This document shows positions 1 to 6,506 of a stretch of 26,133 nucleotides of DNA, piece by piece. The notes under the pieces were generated by a model. The model had not been told where the DNA came from and searched no databases. It saw only the letters and a list, made by a program, of their open reading frames with translations. Location: positions 1 to 26,133 of the forward strand of contig JAVXBD010000018.1 in the NCBI GenBank assembly GCA_036660175.1. The letters run 5' to 3'. Numbering within the stretch: the stretch's first letter is position 1; each line of letters begins with the position of its first letter. Source of the DNA: Christensenella sp036660175 (GTDB lineage: Bacteria; Bacillota; Clostridia; Christensenellales; Christensenellaceae). A program made the position numbers and the translations under genes.

Positions 1-579
1 GACGAAGTAAAATCCAGCCCTTATTTTGATGAAGAAACGTTTTTAAAATATGGGTCGGGTAGTTCTGATATATTATTTTATAAAGATTTCATGGTATATT
101 GTCCTCATTGTGGAGAATATACTCATAAATATGAAGAATTTTATTATAATAATAATATATGTACGTATTGCGGATCTGAATATGTAACATTAGATATATT
201 AGCATATGATTTTTATAGAGATACAGATGATAAAAATAGTAGAGATGAATATATACTTAATAAATATCTTCTCGATGAGCCACAATTCGATAAATCACTT
301 AGAAACAAAAGAATGGTAGACAAGGCATATTCTCAAAGAATGTCACAAGAACGATTGAAGTGGTATGATAATAAAGGTAAACCATCACAAACTTCATCAT
401 CAAAACCTACGCAACAAACATCGTCAAAAACTACAATAAAATGTCCAACATGTGGTTCAACAAATGTTACTAAAATATCTGGAACAAACAAAGTTGGCTC
501 TGCCGCATTATTTGGTATTTTTAGTTTGGGACATATAAGCAAAACATTTAAATGCAATAACTGCGGATATAAATGGTAG
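1..579 (+). CDS. Zinc-ribbon protein, 5' end outside the window
   Basis: The reading frame is open from base 1 (first residues DEVKSSPYFDEE), so the ATG at 91 is probably internal and the gene starts before the window. The visible part is 192 residues. It has four CxxC knuckles: CPHC and CTYC near residues 34-57, and CPTC and CNNC near residues 148-188. These form two zinc ribbons joined by a charged middle and a Ser/Thr/Gln-rich linker. Between the last two knuckles is a Gly/Ala/hydrophobic stretch (VGSAALFGIFSLGH) often seen in small clostridial and phage-borne zinc-ribbon proteins of unknown role. Nucleic-acid or protein binding is an inference; no catalytic motif is visible. An AT-rich hairpin follows at 634-663. 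Confidence 0.7.
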   Translation, partial: DEVKSSPYFDEETFLKYGSGSSDILFYKDFMVYCPHCGEYTHKYEEFYYNNNICTYCGSEYVTLDILAYDFYRDTDDKNSRDEYILNKYLLDEPQFDKSLRNKRMVDKAYSQRMSQERLKWYDNKGKPSQTSSSKPTQQTSSKTTIKCPTCGSTNVTKISGTNKVGSAALFGIFSLGHISKTFKCNNCGYKW

Positions 580-633
580 GGGAGTCACGTATCTTTTTTG
601 TGTCTTGTATCTAATTCGTGCATTGATAGAGAT

Positions 634-670
634 AGAGTAATAATTGTTTTTGATTATTACTCTGTTTTTA
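634..670 (+). terminator. AT-rich intrinsic terminator after the zinc-ribbon gene
   Basis: An 11-bp perfect stem (634-644 with 653-663) closes an 8-base loop and is followed by GTTTTTATACTTTTT. It lies 54 bases after the stop at 579. The stem has few G:C pairs, so the strength is uncertain. Confidence 0.55.
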
Positions 671-741
671 TACTTTTTATACTTTTTGTGCTTTATAACT
701 CTCAATTAATAAAACACTTTTTTTTAAAATTTGATTATGGC

Positions 742-803
742 GGGAACGGTACTTCCGAGAGTGTCTTTACACTCGACCGTTCCTCTATAGGACTTACCTA
801 TAG
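742..803. other. Compact palindromic element, unidentified structured RNA or mobile-element end
   Basis: Three stems are packed together. An outer stem pairs 743-750 with 776-783 (GGAACGGT/ACCGTTCC). An inner hairpin pairs 759-764 with 769-774 around CTTT. Directly after the outer stem, a 7-bp hairpin pairs 785-791 with 797-803 (CTATAGG/CCTATAG) around ACTTA. No U-tract follows closely, so it is not a plain terminator. Compact adjacent hairpins are typical of IS200/IS605-type right ends and their omega RNAs, but no TnpB or TnpA is visible here, so that assignment is only a guess. The strand of any transcript is unknown. Confidence 0.45.
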
Positions 804-880
804 TTCAGACTGTCTATTAAAAGCTTATATTTTTTTCGTATGTGCCATGCGGCTTTAAAATAATAACAATTATAAAGATA

Positions 881-929
881 AAATAAAAAATCCGATTCCA
901 CCACCAATAATCGGTATATGGTTCGGATT
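881..929 (-). terminator. Second hairpin with U-tract downstream of tRNA-Ala
   Basis: On the minus strand, 929-923 pairs with 895-889 (AATCCGA/TCGGATT, 7 bp) around a 27-base loop that can fold further (ACC/GGT). It is followed by TTTTTTATTTT. It may be a backup terminator for the tRNA transcript or the end of another small transcript. Confidence 0.4.
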
Positions 930-987
930 CTTTGCTTTGCCTAACGCTGCCGAAAAAGATGCGTTTACAGTCGGGCGCAAGCATAAT

Positions 988-1026
988 AAAACGCTGAACC
1001 CTATCTTTCGATATTGGATTCAGCGT
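988..1026 (-). terminator. Intrinsic terminator of tRNA-Ala
   Basis: On the minus strand, ACGCTGAATCC (1026-1016) pairs with GGGTTCAGCGT (1001-991). The stem is capped by TATC-GAAA-GATA, a GNRA tetraloop, with two bulged A residues. TTTATT follows. It starts 5 bases after the encoded CCA of the tRNA. Confidence 0.75.
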
Positions 1027-1031
1027 CACAC

Positions 1032-1107
1032 TGGTGGAGCATAGCGGATTCGAACCGCTGGCCTTCGCATTGCGAACGCGACGCTATACCAACTTAGCTA
1101 ATGCCCC
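1032..1107 (-). tRNA. tRNA-Ala (anticodon CGC), CCA encoded
   Basis: The minus strand folds as a full cloverleaf of 73 nt plus an encoded CCA. The acceptor is GGGGCAT/ATGCTCC with the G3:U70 pair that is the alanine identity element. The D arm is GCTA-AGTTGGTA-TAGC. The anticodon arm is TCGCG-TTCGCAA-TGCGA with anticodon CGC, which reads GCG codons. The variable loop is 5 nt, the T arm is AGCGG-TTCGAAT-CCGCT, and the discriminator is A. It has its own promoter and a terminator. Confidence 0.95.
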
Positions 1108-1117
1108 AACTTTAAAT

Positions 1118-1146
1118 ATCATATCAAATTTATAAGAATACTGCAA
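1118..1146 (-). promoter_or_regulatory. Sigma-A promoter of tRNA-Ala
   Basis: On the minus strand, TTGCAG (1146-1141) and TATGAT (1123-1118) are separated by exactly 17 bases. The -10 ends about 10 bases before the mature tRNA 5' end at 1107, so the primary leader would be very short. Confidence 0.65.
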
Positions 1147-1173
1147 GAGGTGTTCGAAAGGAAAATGAAAATA

Positions 1174-1208
1174 ACTAAAAAAAAAAATCTGCCGAAATCG
1201 ACAGATTT
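1174..1208 (-). terminator. Intrinsic terminator of the NlpC/P60 gene
   Basis: On the minus strand, AAATCTGTCG pairs with CGGCAGATTT (10 bp, one G:U) around an ATTT loop, followed by a run of about 11 T. It lies 19 bases after the stop codon of the hydrolase gene. Confidence 0.9.
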
Positions 1209-1226
1209 AAAAGGTCTATGTAGAAA

Positions 1227-2606
1227 TTAAAAAACTCGTTTTGCACTAATATAATTTCTTGAATAATAGCCCGAGGACATCGTGCTTACAGAAACACCAC
1301 CTGAAGAAGGAGCTGCATGGATAATACTTCCGCCGCCAAGATAAATTCCCATATGACTGATGACATCGCTGGAGTCTGATTTGAAGAATACCAAATCGCC
1401 AACAACAAGAGAATTTACATCAGAAACAGAAGCCCAACCAGATGTATTCGCAAATCCTGCGGAGCTTAATCTGCTGGTTGCAACACCTGAATTTTTCAAA
1501 CAATAATAAACAAAACCAGAACAGTCAAACGAATTAGGTCCGTTTGAACCATAAGAATATGGTTTTCCCATTTGTGAATTTGCAATTTCTATGAACCTTT
1601 GCACACCAGTACTTGCTGGCTGTGTAGCGACTGGAGGAGATTCCTGCTCAGCGGGCGGTGCTGTAGGCGTTAGGTTTGCATTTGCATCGGACTGCGCTGG
1701 CGGCTGTTCAGTTGGCTGCGGTGCGGCATTCACATCAGGAGCTGTTGTGGGAGATGCAACAGGCTTTTTATTGTTGTTTTGTTTACCCTTGATTGCGTCA
1801 TCGGAGAACAAGACTTTGCGTGTGTTTTTACCAACCTTGCCATCAACTGTTAAATTATTCTCGGCCTGAAAAAGTTTGACAGAATCTTCTGTAACAGGAC
1901 CATAATATCCAGTGGCATTGGCATTAAAATAACCTAACTTTGATAATTGCTCCTGCATTGTTTTAATATCATTGCCATTGTCGCCCGGATACATCATGTA
2001 ATATTTAGCTTTATCAGAATTTAATAGTTCAAGAGAACCTGTACCCATTACACCATCGACCGTAATATCATTGGTACGCTGGAATTTTTTTACTGCATCT
2101 TCTGTAACAGGTCCATAGTATCCTGTGATACTAGCATATTCATAGTATTCCAGCTCTTTTAGCTTTGTTTGAAGCTCGGAAATTTGGTCTCCTTTATCTC
2201 CAGGATTCAGCGTATCTGCTGAAACATTGGTTTTATTGGACTTGGCTGTGGTTTGTTCAGATGCTTTGGAAGTGGAATTGCTTGATACAGTTCGAGAACT
2301 GTCGATTTCAGAAAAATTATCACCAAATAAAAGCTTTCTAGTTGCAGGACCAGCTTTTCCATCTGCATTTATTTTACTATCCTGTTGGAATTTTACAACA
2401 GCATTTTGTGTATCTGTTCCAAAATATCCAGTTGCAGGGACTTTTAAATAATCTAAAGTATTCAATTTTTTTTGCAAATCAACAACCCACTTATCTTCAT
2501 CGCCAACCTGCAAAACTTCATATCTTTCCACGGCAAGTGCGGAGATGGGCGATAGTGCGAGTACTGCAATGAATACAGTGATAATACTAACAATTTTCTT
2601 AAACAT
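1227..2606 (-). CDS. Secreted NlpC/P60 peptidoglycan hydrolase with three PG-binding repeats
   Basis: Predicted cell-wall endopeptidase that cleaves peptide stems of peptidoglycan outside the membrane. The 459-residue protein has a signal peptide (MFKK, hydrophobic core, cleavage near SALA-VE at about residue 25). Three PG_binding_1 repeats follow at about 31-95, 132-195 and 206-268, each ending in a conserved FQ...VDG or ADG block. A Pro/Thr/Ala/Gln-rich linker spans about 275-333. The C-terminal NlpC/P60 domain (335-459) has the catalytic Cys in DCSGF (Cys362), His in SHMGIYLGGG (His418) and a polar third residue in IIHA (His430). The start is the ATG at 2606, which has GGAGG four bases upstream. 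An in-frame TTG at 2621 would place that ribosome site inside the coding sequence. Repeats 2 and 3 share TGYYGPVTED, which suggests recent duplication. It is monocistronic, with TATAAT at 2634-2629. Confidence 0.93.
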   Translation of the reverse strand: MFKKIVSIITVFIAVLALSPISALAVERYEVLQVGDEDKWVVDLQKKLNTLDYLKVPATGYFGTDTQNAVVKFQQDSKINADGKAGPATRKLLFGDNFSEIDSSRTVSSNSTSKASEQTTAKSNKTNVSADTLNPGDKGDQISELQTKLKELEYYEYASITGYYGPVTEDAVKKFQRTNDITVDGVMGTGSLELLNSDKAKYYMMYPGDNGNDIKTMQEQLSKLGYFNANATGYYGPVTEDSVKLFQAENNLTVDGKVGKNTRKVLFSDDAIKGKQNNNKKPVASPTTAPDVNAAPQPTEQPPAQSDANANLTPTAPPAEQESPPVATQPASTGVQRFIEIANSQMGKPYSYGSNGPNSFDCSGFVYYCLKNSGVATSRLSSAGFANTSGWASVSDVNSLVVGDLVFFKSDSSDVISHMGIYLGGGSIIHAAPSSGGVSVSTMSSGYYSRNYISAKRVF

Positions 2607-2829
2607 GATGCCTCCAAACAATGATTACATTATAATACATATTATTGTAACAATTTCTTAATAATTATACAATCTATTACAATACCCAAAATTTGGAATA
2701 AATAGAGCTGATTTTGAATTATAATCAAATACATCCGAAAATATGCTATTTAATCCATATAGCTGTTATTTTTGAATTTGAAAAGCCAAACGCTGTTTTT
2801 AAATATAATAGTTTACTCATAGAAGTTAC

Positions 2830-2862
2830 AAAAAAATAGATAGACCTAATGCTATCTATTTT
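2830..2862 (-). terminator. Intrinsic terminator after minus-strand aroF
   Basis: An 11-bp perfect stem pairs 2833-2843 with 2852-2862 around an 8-base loop. On the minus strand it runs into TTTTTT (2836-2831). It lies 30 bases after the aroF stop. The rest of the 2607-2829 gap shows only AT-rich DNA. Confidence 0.8.
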
Positions 2863-2892
2863 CTTATGTGATACAGTTCATGATTATTAAAA

Positions 2893-3906
2893 TCAGTCGA
2901 TGGTTTTATGCTCAATTTCCAAATATTTTTTTAATTTTTGCATTAATTCATCAAAATGCTGCGGAGTTAGGGACTGCATACCATCGGATAAAGCTTGTTC
3001 TGGATTATTGTGTACTTCAATCATCAAGCCGTCTGCACCTGCGGCAATGGCAGCTTTAGATAATGGCTCGACAAGCCATTCAAGCCCTGCGGCATGGCTG
3101 GGATCGGCGATAACAGGCAAGTGGGACAGCCTTTTTAAAACAGGTATAGCAGATACATCAAATGTATTTCGTGTAAAAGTTTCAAAGGTACGGATTCCAC
3201 GCTCACATAAGATGACGTTTTCATTTCCACCTGCCATAATATATTCAGCACTCATCAAAAATTCTTCAATGGTATTAGCAAGCCCACGTTTTAATAAAAT
3301 TGGTTGTTTTAGTTTTCCTAATTCTTTGAGAAGTCGAAAATTCTGCATATTACGTGCGCCGACTTGAATCATATCTACATCTTGAAACAGCGGAATATCA
3401 GAAATGTCCATAATCTCGCTGACAAGTGGCAATCCGAATTTCTTTTTGCCTGCAAGAAGAATATTGATGCCCTCATCTTGCAATCCTTGGAAAGCATATG
3501 GGGAGGTGCGTGGTTTAAAAGCGCCGCCACGTAAAAAATTTGCACCGCTGTTTTTTATACTCTCATTGATTTCTAAAATCTGGTCTTGGCTTTCGACAGA
3601 ACATGGACCTGCAATGACTGCAAAATGATTTTTACCAATTTTTTTTCCGCCAATTTCGACAATGGTATCATCGTTGTGGAACTTACGATTTGCCTTTTTA
3701 TATGGTTCAGAAACACGACGTACATCTTCTACAATATCTTTTGCCTTTAAGGAGTTAATATCAACAATAGAAGTATCACCAACAAGTCCAATGATGGTTG
3801 TGTTTTGACCTTCGCTTAAATGAATTTTAAAATTTTGCTGTTCTAAACTTTGTATCAGTTGTGTTACTTTATCTTTGGGTGTATGTTGTTTTACAATAAT
3901 AATCAA
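2893..3906 (-). CDS. aroF: DAHP synthase, type I-beta (first copy, divergent)
   Basis: Condenses phosphoenolpyruvate and erythrose-4-phosphate to DAHP, the first committed step of the shikimate pathway, in the cytoplasm. The protein is about 337 residues: an N-terminal ferredoxin/ACT-like regulatory domain of about 70 residues and a TIM barrel. Visible active-site blocks are AGPCSVES, RGGAFKPRTSPYAFQG, QVGARNMQNF, LLKRG, CERGIRTFE, ADPSHAAG and GLMIEVHN. The chosen start is a TTG at 3906, nine bases after GAGG. It aligns with the ATG of the second copy (LIIIVKQ against MIVVMKN). The in-frame ATG at 3921 has no ribosome site. It is monocistronic, with its own promoter and terminator, and lacks the leader-attenuator found before its paralogue. 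The pair may be differently regulated isozymes. Aromatic feedback through the N-terminal domain is known for the family but not provable here. Confidence 0.93.
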   Translation of the reverse strand: MIIIVKQHTPKDKVTQLIQSLEQQNFKIHLSEGQNTTIIGLVGDTSIVDINSLKAKDIVEDVRRVSEPYKKANRKFHNDDTIVEIGGKKIGKNHFAVIAGPCSVESQDQILEINESIKNSGANFLRGGAFKPRTSPYAFQGLQDEGINILLAGKKKFGLPLVSEIMDISDIPLFQDVDMIQVGARNMQNFRLLKELGKLKQPILLKRGLANTIEEFLMSAEYIMAGGNENVILCERGIRTFETFTRNTFDVSAIPVLKRLSHLPVIADPSHAAGLEWLVEPLSKAAIAAGADGLMIEVHNNPEQALSDGMQSLTPQHFDELMQKLKKYLEIEHKTID

Positions 3907-3939
3907 TTTGTTGTACCTCATTTAATATATAGTAATATA

Positions 3940-3968
3940 ATTATAGTACAATGCCGATAAATAAGCAA
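3940..3968 (-). promoter_or_regulatory. Sigma-A promoter of minus-strand aroF
   Basis: On the minus strand, TTGCTT (3968-3963) and TATAAT (3945-3940) have a 17-base spacer. The expected start near 3934 gives a leader of under 30 bases, too short for an attenuator. Confidence 0.7.
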
Positions 3969-4031
3969 AAACAATATTTATTTCATACTTTCAGCATGAT
4001 TTTAAAATATAGTTACAAAAAAATTACATAA

Positions 4032-4066
4032 AAAAAGATAACCATTACAAAAGTAAGGTTATCTTT
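4032..4066. terminator. Hairpin between the divergent aroF genes
   Basis: AAAAGATAACC...GGTTATCTTTT (11 bp) continues into TTAC-AAAA-GTAA with one bulged A. Poly-A and poly-T flank it, so it could stop transcription in either direction. No gene immediately upstream on either strand obviously needs it. It may insulate the two divergent promoters or be left from a lost gene. Confidence 0.6.
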
Positions 4067-4109
4067 TTAAATTATAGTACTGGAGGAACATTATAAAAAA
4101 AATCTTTTG

Positions 4110-4123
4110 CTCTATATATAGAG
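4110..4123. promoter_or_regulatory. Perfect 14-bp palindrome in the aroF-aroF intergenic region
   Basis: CTCTATATATAGAG is a perfect palindrome about 95 bases upstream of the -35 of the plus-strand aro promoter. It could be an operator for a dimeric regulator, but it is short and AT-rich. Apart from this and the hairpin at 4032-4066, the stretch 3969-4217 shows no gene. Confidence 0.25.
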
Positions 4124-4217
4124 TACCATAAGAAAATATGCTTGTAAAGTATTATTTGTAATAAATATGTAATATTTTTCATTATTTATGAAATTGCTTG
4201 ATTCTGCATTAAAAAAG

Positions 4218-4246
4218 TTGTATTTTAAAGAAAAATATATTACAAT
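4218..4246 (+). promoter_or_regulatory. Sigma-A promoter of the plus-strand aro operon
   Basis: TTGTAT (4218-4223) and TACAAT (4241-4246) have a 17-base spacer. Transcription would begin near 4253, about 10 bases before the AAGGAG ribosome site of the leader peptide. Confidence 0.6.
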
Positions 4247-4273
4247 ATCTATATAAAACAAAGGAGAATAAAG

Positions 4274-4351
4274 ATGAGTAATAGGTCAAAACGATTTTTT
4301 AGCACTTTCTACTTTAACGGTTTTAATCGTTATTGTTTTTGTGTGTGTTAG
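4274..4351 (+). CDS. Phe/Tyr-rich leader peptide of the aro operon (candidate)
   Basis: This is a 25-codon reading frame, ATG 4274 to TAG 4349-4351, preceded by AAGGAG at a good distance (8 bases). The peptide has six Phe and two Tyr, in clusters at residues 8-9, 12-14, 17, 20 and 22. It lies between a promoter and an intrinsic terminator, and the operon that follows makes phenylpyruvate. This matches the logic of known leader peptides such as enterobacterial pheL. A stall at the Phe codons would leave 4339-4365 free for the antiterminator. A ribosome at the stop codon would cover that region. Caution: dropping one T from the T6 run at 4295-4300 would give a 33-residue membrane-like peptide ending at 4376, so the true reading frame should be confirmed. 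Confidence 0.6.
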   Translation: MSNRSKRFFSTFYFNGFNRYCFCVC

Positions 4352-4407
4352 AGAATTTGCGGCTTGTAAAATCTGAATCTATAAAAGAAAAAGCTGTGAG
4401 CACACAA
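4339..4407 (+). promoter_or_regulatory. Candidate antiterminator hairpin of the aro leader
   Basis: Two nested stems can form: 4339-4345 with 4401-4407 (TTGTGTG/CACACAA, 7 bp) and 4357-4365 with 4391-4399 (9 bp including G:U pairs). The inner stem uses exactly the 5' arm of the terminator (4391-4399), so the two folds exclude each other. The outer 5' strand lies in the last codons of the leader peptide and would be open only if the ribosome stalls earlier. Confidence 0.5.
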
Positions 4408-4433
4408 TGCAAATAATCACAGCTTATTTTTTT
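4391..4433 (+). terminator. Attenuator terminator of the aro operon
   Basis: AAGCTGTGA (4391-4399) pairs with TCACAGCTT (4417-4425), a 9-bp perfect stem with a 17-base loop, followed by ATTTTTTT. It lies 40 bases after the leader stop codon and 41 bases before aroF, so it sits inside the operon leader and not at the end of a gene. Confidence 0.75.
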
Positions 4434-4474
4434 GCTTATAAACCACTGATTGATTTTGAAAGGAATTGAAAAAC

Positions 4475-5476
4475 ATGATTGTTGTAATGAAAAATGAAGC
4501 GTCGGCTGACGATGTTTCAAGAGTAAAGGATCGGTTATTAAAAATAGGAATGCAGGTACAAACAAATTCAGGTGTGGAATGTACTGTGCTTGGAGTTATT
4601 GGTGATACCTACACGATTGACAAAGAGAGCATAGGGCTGATGAACGGTGTTGATAGGGTGGTCAGCGTGCAGGAACCATATAAAAAAGCAAACAGAAAGT
4701 TTCATCCAAATGATACGGTGGTGTGCGTCGGAAAAGTAAAAATAGGAGGCGGCGGCCTTACAGTTATGGCTGGACCTTGTTCTGTAGAATCCACTGCACA
4801 ATTGATGGGGATTGCGAAGAGTATTCAAGCATCTGGTGCTGATATATTGCGTGGCGGCGCTTTTAAACCACGAACTTCACCTTATGCGTTTCAAGGATTG
4901 GGTGAAGATGGAATGGATATTTTATATGATGTACACAAAAAACTGAATATGCCGATTGTTACCGAAATTATGTCGCCAAAATATGTAGAGCTTTTTTCTG
5001 AAAAAGCAGATATAATACAAGTTGGAGCAAGAAATATGCAGAATTTTGATTTGCTGAAAGAAATTGGGCAGACAAAAAAGCCGATTCTTTTAAAAAGAGG
5101 GCTATCAAACACCATTGAAGAATTATTGATGAGTGCGGAATATATTATGTCTGGCGGCAATGAAAATGTGATTTTATGTGAACGGGGTATTCGCACCTTT
5201 GAAACGTATACAAGAAATACGCTTGATATTAGCGCAATACCGGCTATCAAAAAACTATCGCATTTACCGATTGTGGTAGATCCGAGCCATGCAACTGGAT
5301 TATCGTATATGGTGGAGGCAATGTCGCTTGCGGCGGTTGCTGCTGGTGCAGATGGGCTGATGATAGAAGTGCATAACGATCCAAAACACGCATTATGCGA
5401 TGGCGCACAGTCGGTTTCTCCGCAAAATTTTGATATGATTATGAAAAAAATAAATGTGCTGAAAAGCGTTATGTAG
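4475..5476 (+). CDS. aroF: DAHP synthase, type I-beta (second copy, heads aro operon)
   Basis: Same reaction as the minus-strand copy: PEP plus erythrose-4-phosphate to DAHP. The protein is 333 residues with an N-terminal ACT/ferredoxin-like domain (about 1-70) and a TIM barrel. Blocks include AGPCSVES, RGGAFKPRTSPYAFQG, QVGARNMQNF, CERGIRTFE, DPSHATG and GLMIEVHN. It is clearly a paralogue of the divergent copy, with long identical stretches. The start is the ATG at 4475, with AAAGGA ten bases upstream; the in-frame TTG at 4466 is one base from that ribosome site and is unlikely. It is the first gene of the operon aroF-aroB-aroA-aroC-pheA-aroK and is probably controlled by the upstream attenuator. 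aroB begins 10 bases after its stop. Confidence 0.95.
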   Translation: MIVVMKNEASADDVSRVKDRLLKIGMQVQTNSGVECTVLGVIGDTYTIDKESIGLMNGVDRVVSVQEPYKKANRKFHPNDTVVCVGKVKIGGGGLTVMAGPCSVESTAQLMGIAKSIQASGADILRGGAFKPRTSPYAFQGLGEDGMDILYDVHKKLNMPIVTEIMSPKYVELFSEKADIIQVGARNMQNFDLLKEIGQTKKPILLKRGLSNTIEELLMSAEYIMSGGNENVILCERGIRTFETYTRNTLDISAIPAIKKLSHLPIVVDPSHATGLSYMVEAMSLAAVAAGADGLMIEVHNDPKHALCDGAQSVSPQNFDMIMKKINVLKSVM

Positions 5477-5486
5477 GTGGTATCTG

Positions 5487-6506
5487 ATGAAAACGGTAAA
5501 AGTATATGCACAAAATGGAAACTATGATATTTTGATAGGCAATGAGATTCTATCGGAATCATATTTTTCACAATATCACAAATATATGGTGATTACAGAT
5601 GAAAATGTTTACCCGCTATACAAACAACATTTTAAAAATGCACAATTTATAGTTTTAAAAGCAGGGGAGCAGTCAAAAAGCATAGAGAATCTGTCTTTTA
5701 TTTATAACAAGATGATGGAATATGAATTGGACAGAAAAGACTGTGTGGCTGCACTTGGCGGCGGCGTTGTTGGAGATATTGCAGGCTTTGCGGCGGCAAC
5801 TTTTAAACGTGGAATTGATTTTGTGCAGATACCCACAACATTGCTTGCACAAGTGGATAGCTCTGTTGGTGGAAAAGTTGCAATTAATCTGCGAGGCGGA
5901 AAAAATATGGTAGGGGCATTTTATCAGCCAAAACGAGTGATAGCAGACATTGCAACACTTCAAACGCTTGATCAAAGGCAATATGCTGCTGGTATGGCAG
6001 AAGTTATTAAATATGCCTATATTTCTGATGAAAAATTGCATCGCACGCTTAAACAAAGTAAAATTGATAATGCGGAAATCGTTGCGCAGTGTTGTAAAAT
6101 AAAGGCGAAGTTTGTAGCGGAAGATCCATATGATACAGGTGTTCGTATGAAATTAAACTATGGACATACCATTGGTCATGCAATTGAAACGACTGCTGGA
6201 TATGGCTTTTTTCTGCATGGTGAGGCGATTGCGATTGGCATGGTGTATGCGGCGATGATTGGCGAAAAGCTGAATATTTCTCCGAAAAATTTAAGAGATG
6301 ATACGATTGAACTGCTAAAGAAATATCAGCTACCATACGAAATTGATAAAACTCTTTTGATAGAATCTTTAGAGATTTTATCGGCGGATAAAAAAACTGA
6401 AGGAACGAAAATTAATTTGATATTGATTGATGAGATTGGAAGTTCCATTATAAAGAAAATAGAGATAGAAACAATTAAGCAGATTCTGAAGGAGTATTGT
6501 TTATGA
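5487..6506 (+). CDS. aroB: 3-dehydroquinate synthase
   Basis: Converts DAHP to 3-dehydroquinate with NAD and a divalent metal, the second shikimate step. The 339-residue length is normal. The NAD-binding and core block GGGVVGDIAGFAAATFKRG (about 91-109) is followed by PTTLLAQVDSSVGGK. Metal ligands are visible as Glu172 (MAEVIKYA), His227 (NYGHTIGHAIE) and His244 (LHGEAIAIGM). The ribosome site GGTGG lies six bases before the ATG. The stop overlaps the aroA start as ATGA (6503-6506), so the two are translationally coupled. Confidence 0.96.
   Translation: MKTVKVYAQNGNYDILIGNEILSESYFSQYHKYMVITDENVYPLYKQHFKNAQFIVLKAGEQSKSIENLSFIYNKMMEYELDRKDCVAALGGGVVGDIAGFAAATFKRGIDFVQIPTTLLAQVDSSVGGKVAINLRGGKNMVGAFYQPKRVIADIATLQTLDQRQYAAGMAEVIKYAYISDEKLHRTLKQSKIDNAEIVAQCCKIKAKFVAEDPYDTGVRMKLNYGHTIGHAIETTAGYGFFLHGEAIAIGMVYAAMIGEKLNISPKNLRDDTIELLKKYQLPYEIDKTLLIESLEILSADKKTEGTKINLILIDEIGSSIIKKIEIETIKQILKEYCL

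Noticed and set aside
598..858. Open frame of 86 codons on the plus strand
   Set aside because: It covers the terminator at 634-670 and the palindromic element at 742-803. The protein would be low-complexity hydrophobic with no ribosome site.
817..1029. Open frame of 70 codons on the minus strand downstream of the tRNA
   Set aside because: It begins inside the tRNA terminator hairpin and runs through a second hairpin with U-tract. No ribosome site or recognisable domain was seen, so it is probably non-coding.
3907..4474. T-box riboswitch in the aroF leader
   Set aside because: No T-box bulge sequence (TGGNACC) or stem I elements could be seen. The leader-peptide attenuator explains the terminator better.
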